Source of the DNA: Haematobia irritans
Lineage: Eukaryota; Arthropoda; Insecta; Diptera; Muscidae
DNA length: 64,000 nucleotides
Assembly (NCBI RefSeq): GCF_050003625.1
Contig: NC_134397.1
Coordinates: 281,288,070 to 281,352,069, forward strand
Reading direction: 5' to 3'
Shown: piece after piece, positions 60,712 through 64,000 of the stretch
Numbering within the stretch: the stretch's first letter is position 1
How the letters are laid out: each line of letters begins with the position of its first letter
Made by a program: the position numbers and the translations under genes
The notes under the pieces: generated by a model
What the model was told of the DNA's origin: nothing
Databases searched by the model: none
Seen by the model: the letters and a program-made list of their open reading frames with translations, nothing else

Positions 60712-60955
60712 ATGCGCTTTACAGACTATCAGTTATTCCGGACGGAATGTCGGTGTTTGTAAAGAATCTTACAGTGGGCCGAATCGATACGACTTGTTGG
60801 CGATGACTAAATAATCGGTAAATGTGTTATCGATCCCATAAACATGCAGCAGTATCGATTTTGCCTTCGGACTTAACTTATAATGTGCACAATATATGGG
60901 ATATGTTCGACACGAGCACTGTCGTCCGGAATAACTGATAGTCTGTAAAGCGCAT
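60712..60955 (+). mobile_element. Complete 244 bp MITE (ATGCGCTTTACAGACTATC ends)
   Basis: Perfect or near-perfect inverted ends ATGCGCTTTACAGACTATCA and TGATAGTCTGTAAAGCGCAT. Contains the ungapped site CCATATATTGTGCAC (in reverse) used by the 57147-58513 insertion. Non-coding. Confidence 0.82.
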
Positions 60956-61281
60956 TAGTCACAATTTGTTGTTCAAATATGAACTTTTAATATATTAATT
61001 TATTTACAAATCCTCTGGTGCATCATAAACGTTCTAATTTTGTGCAAAATTGGCAAACTACAAAAAGGAAAACGAAAGAGAATGTAAGCGTGCTCTTATT
61101 TTTTTCGTTCATTCTTAATCTTCGAAACTGTCAAATATCGTTTGACACAGATGTATCATCTATATATATTCTATTGTCTATGGTGGTGTCATAAATAATT
61201 TGTTTTAGTTATTTAAGCGAATACATATATGTTGCTTAACTTATACTACAACTAGTCTCTAATAATCGCAGCAGTAAATAT
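60956..61281. other. No feature recognised
   Basis: AT-rich sequence between the MITE and the LTR; no coding signal or known repeat seen. Confidence 0.5.
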
Positions 61282-61885
61282 TGTTACGTTTTTATATTTA
61301 GGCGTTTTTAATTACCCGTCAATTAAAACACTGTTCGTTTCAATAACGTTAATCTACAATTTATTTACTTTACAATTCGTTCACACTGATGTTATTCGTT
61401 TGACGCTTTAATTAAGACTGACTCGTTAGCAGTATGCGAGCGCTTTTATATATGGCGGTCTGGCAATACGAGAACATTCTGGCAGCACTACAATATTCTG
61501 GCAACGCCAGTACATTCTTTGACAACGCTAGAAGAATCTACGACCATTAAGTTATTCATCTGGTGGCTGCCAAACACATATACACTCACATAGATATATG
61601 CTCGCATTACTAAAACAACAATAACAATGACAATAGACAATGACATGAAATGAGAATGCAAAATAACAAAGCAAGGGGGTTGTTATTCTATGAGAGAGTA
61701 AGAACTAACATTTCGATATGAAAATAAGCAAACAAAAGAACATAAAAGAAATTCAGGAAAGTACAAGAAAATGAATAGATGATTCCAACAAGTGATAACG
61801 AAATTTTATCGTTACAATTTGAAAATTTAAATTAACGGAAACTAATTTAAATAAACTTAAATCTATAATTATCAAATTCGTAACA
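61282..61885 (-). repeat. 3' LTR of a second Ty3/gypsy element
   Basis: 604 bp. Read on the minus strand it begins TGTTACGAATTTG and ends AAACGTAACA (TG..CA). A polypurine tract GCGGGAGGCAG sits immediately before it (61886-61897). The matching 5' LTR is outside the window. Confidence 0.8.
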
Positions 61886-61896
61886 CTGCCTCCCGC

Positions 61897-63998
61897 TTAA
61901 GCCTGTTCGTCCCGAACAGGCACAGAACCTGTTCCGTAAGGAGCCAATCGTTCCAGATGTACAACTTTCATCTTTGATCTAGGGCTGTCGTCCTTCTGAA
62001 TCCGGTATACAACATCATTGATCTTCTTGATGATTTTGTATGGGCCTTCCCACTGTGTTTGCAGTTTAGGACACAATCCTTTCTTTCGTTGCGGGTTAAA
62101 TAGCAGAACCAAATCTTCTTCTTGGAAACCCTCAGTATTTACAGCACGATCGTATCTCGCCTTCATTCTGTTGCTGACCATTTTTATTTTGTTGCGCACT
62201 GATTCGTGAACTTCACCGAAAGTGTTTGGGATGTCGTTTCTGTTTTCTTTCATGGCGAGCTCATTAGGGTTAGCGCCGAATATCAGATCTCCAGACAACT
62301 TCAACTCAGTTCCGAATAGAACATTGGCCGGTGTTCGAGAGGTGGAATCATGAATGGCAGATCTATAGGACAGCAAAAACTTTGGTATATGCTCGTCCCA
62401 GTCCCTCTGGCCGTTGTCCACCACTTTTCGAAGATGTTCCTCCAGGGTGCGATTAAACCTTTCTACCATGCCATCGGATTGTGGATGTAATGGCGTAGTC
62501 CTCGTTTTCTTGATACCAAGGGATTCACACATCTCTTTGAATATGGCCGATTCAAAATTTCTTCCCTGGTCTGAGTGAATCTCGGACGGCACACCGTAGC
62601 GACATATCTAGTTTTTGTTCACCACATCCACAATAGTTTTTGCCTCTTGGTGTGTAATTGCATACACCTCCGGCCATTTGCTGAAGTAGTCCATGACCAC
62701 AAGGACATAACGGTTCCCGGAATCACTTACTGGGAAAGGGCCTGCCACGTCCATTGCTATTCTTTCAAACGGGGCTCCTGGTCTATACTCTTGCATAGGA
62801 CCTCGACTTTTCCTTGTTGGACCTTTCGCCTTCATGCACTTCTCGCAACTGGCTACCCATTCAGCAATTGATTTCTGGCATCCAACCCAGTAGAATCGTT
62901 GCTTCGCTTTCTCGGCTGTTTTGGTTATTCCCAGATGACCTCCACTGGGACCATTATGGAACTCCGCCAAAACGTCTCTTATTTTGGAATCTGGTACGAT
63001 GATCAAATTTCGGCTGCTCTTGCCATCTTCGCTTTCCCATTTACGTTGCAGGGATCCATTGACTAGAACTAAACTATCCCATTGAGCCCAGTATGATTTC
63101 ATAAGTGGACTTTCGGCTGCGATGTATTTCTTACTGGGTTTCTTGTTCTCTTCCTTTGCCGAAATAATTTTGTTCAAAATGGGATCTTTACGTTGTTCCG
63201 TTGGCCAGTCCACTCCAGATTCTATGTGTAACAGCCGAATATCAACAATCTCCTCCTTATGTTCAGCTTTCGAGCAGTGCTTGCATTCTATACTGCAAGG
63301 TAGACGTGACAACGCGTCAGCGTTACCGTGTTTTCCACCTTTCCTATGCTCGATACTGAAATCATAGCTTTGGAGCCTCTCGATCCGACGTGCCAGTTGA
63401 GCTTCTGGATTCTTGAATTGAAGCAACCATCGTAGAGCTGAGTGATCAGTCCTGAGCAAGAAGGGTTGTCCATACAAATATTTATGATAATGTTTTACAC
63501 TTTCTATGATGGCTAGCAGCTCTCGTCGCGTTACACAGTAGTTCTTTTCGGGCTTGGACAACGTTCGGCTGAAATATCCGATGACCTCCTCATTGCCGTC
63601 TATTCGCCCGGAATAGGATACGTTAGAACAGCTGAACATAAAAGTTCTTTTAAATGTCCTCCTGTTCGTCGCTCCACAGGGAACTTCTGACCTTTTTGCG
63701 TCAATTTATGAAGACTAGCGGCGATGCTGGCGAAGTTTGGGACGAATCGTCGGTAATATGTACATAACCCAAGGAAACTTCTTAATTCGTGGAGATTTCC
63801 GGGTCGTGGCCAATCTCTGACAGCTTGGATTTTGTCTTCATCGGTGGATATGCCCTCTGCAGTCACATGGTGAGCCAGGTATTTAACTTCCCGCTGGAAA
63901 AGGGAGCATTTATTTGCGTTAAGGCGTAGACCAGCGGCTAACAATTGCTGGATAACGTCTTTCAAGTTCTTAAGGTGCACGTCAAATGGTTTGCCCAT
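61897..63998 (-). pseudogene. Ty3/gypsy pol, 3' half, with a frameshift and a nonsense codon
   Basis: Minus strand. 63998-63600 is the end of the reverse transcriptase (LRSFLGLCTYYRRFVPNFAS). At about 63635 a small deletion shifts frame and removes the first RNase H Asp segment; 63639-62608 continues with RNase H (YFSRTLSKPEKNY, LRTDHSALRWL), the HHCC integrase region (GHLGITKTA…CEKCMKAKG) and MDVAGPF. One TAG follows VVNKN at 62593-62595; the frame then continues to 61897 with HSDQGRNFES and GMVERFNRTLEEH (integrase DDE) and a chromodomain-free C-terminus. Defective as read. Lineage not assigned. Confidence 0.85.
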
Positions 63999-64000
63999 CA

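Overview
The window looks like a piece of a calyptrate (muscid-type) fly genome. It is AT-rich and carries a repeat I know from house fly, stable fly and blow fly sequences: a unit with a 'CCCTTCACCACTACTGTGG...GGGTATAATAAG' style end followed by an array of roughly 136-163 bp units. It is packed with Tc1/mariner, hAT-like, non-LTR, Penelope-like and Ty3/gypsy elements. I see no bacterial genes, no CRISPR array and no origin or attachment site.

Only one host gene is supported. It lies on the minus strand between about 56.7 kb (5' end) and 35.2 kb (3' end). I reconstructed it from nine exons with GT..AG junctions; every coding exon is in frame with the next and all eight introns are phase 2. 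The product is 1319 residues, with eight widely spaced C2H2 fingers (C-x2-C-x11-15-H-x5-H, each preceded by a tryptophan segment), acidic linkers and a C-terminal BESS motif. That architecture matches the Drosophila heterochromatin protein Su(var)3-7. The last intron is about 15.2 kb and is almost entirely transposon sequence.

Layout: 1-20757 is a recent direct tandem duplication (unit 9438 bp without insertion). It is made of several repeat families, including a foldback that may be Penelope pseudo-LTRs with a hammerhead-like motif, a deleted DD41D mariner, a Penelope remnant, tRNA-derived SINEs, an ATATGTTTGG-rich element and a hAT-like element. Copy 1 alone carries a 2951 bp Jockey-type LINE flanked by a 14 bp target-site duplication. 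20774-23160 holds unassigned sequence and an inverted copy of the ATATGTTTGG-rich element. 23165-28130 is a LINE into which a second LINE has inserted. 28201-29446 is a third, diverged copy of the repeat that opens the window, and it supplies 'empty sites'. 29451-33984 is a 2267 bp tandem duplication of LINE scraps. 34.0-35.2 kb is the 3' flank of the host gene.

Intron 8 (36515-51746) contains a mariner split by the calyptrate repeat and a DD37E transposon remnant, several LINE fragments on both strands, an apparently intact Ty3/gypsy element with two indistinguishable 244 bp LTRs, and another DD41D copy. Upstream of the gene (56856-61000) are nested MITEs and the fourth DD41D copy. The window ends in the 3' half of a defective Ty3/gypsy element on the minus strand.

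Two-copy tandem duplications recur at many scales (137, 152, 231, 237, 264, 315, 2267 and 9438 bp). The window is therefore either a duplication-prone, TE-dense region or partly affected by assembly. All family assignments come from reading motifs; no database search was run.
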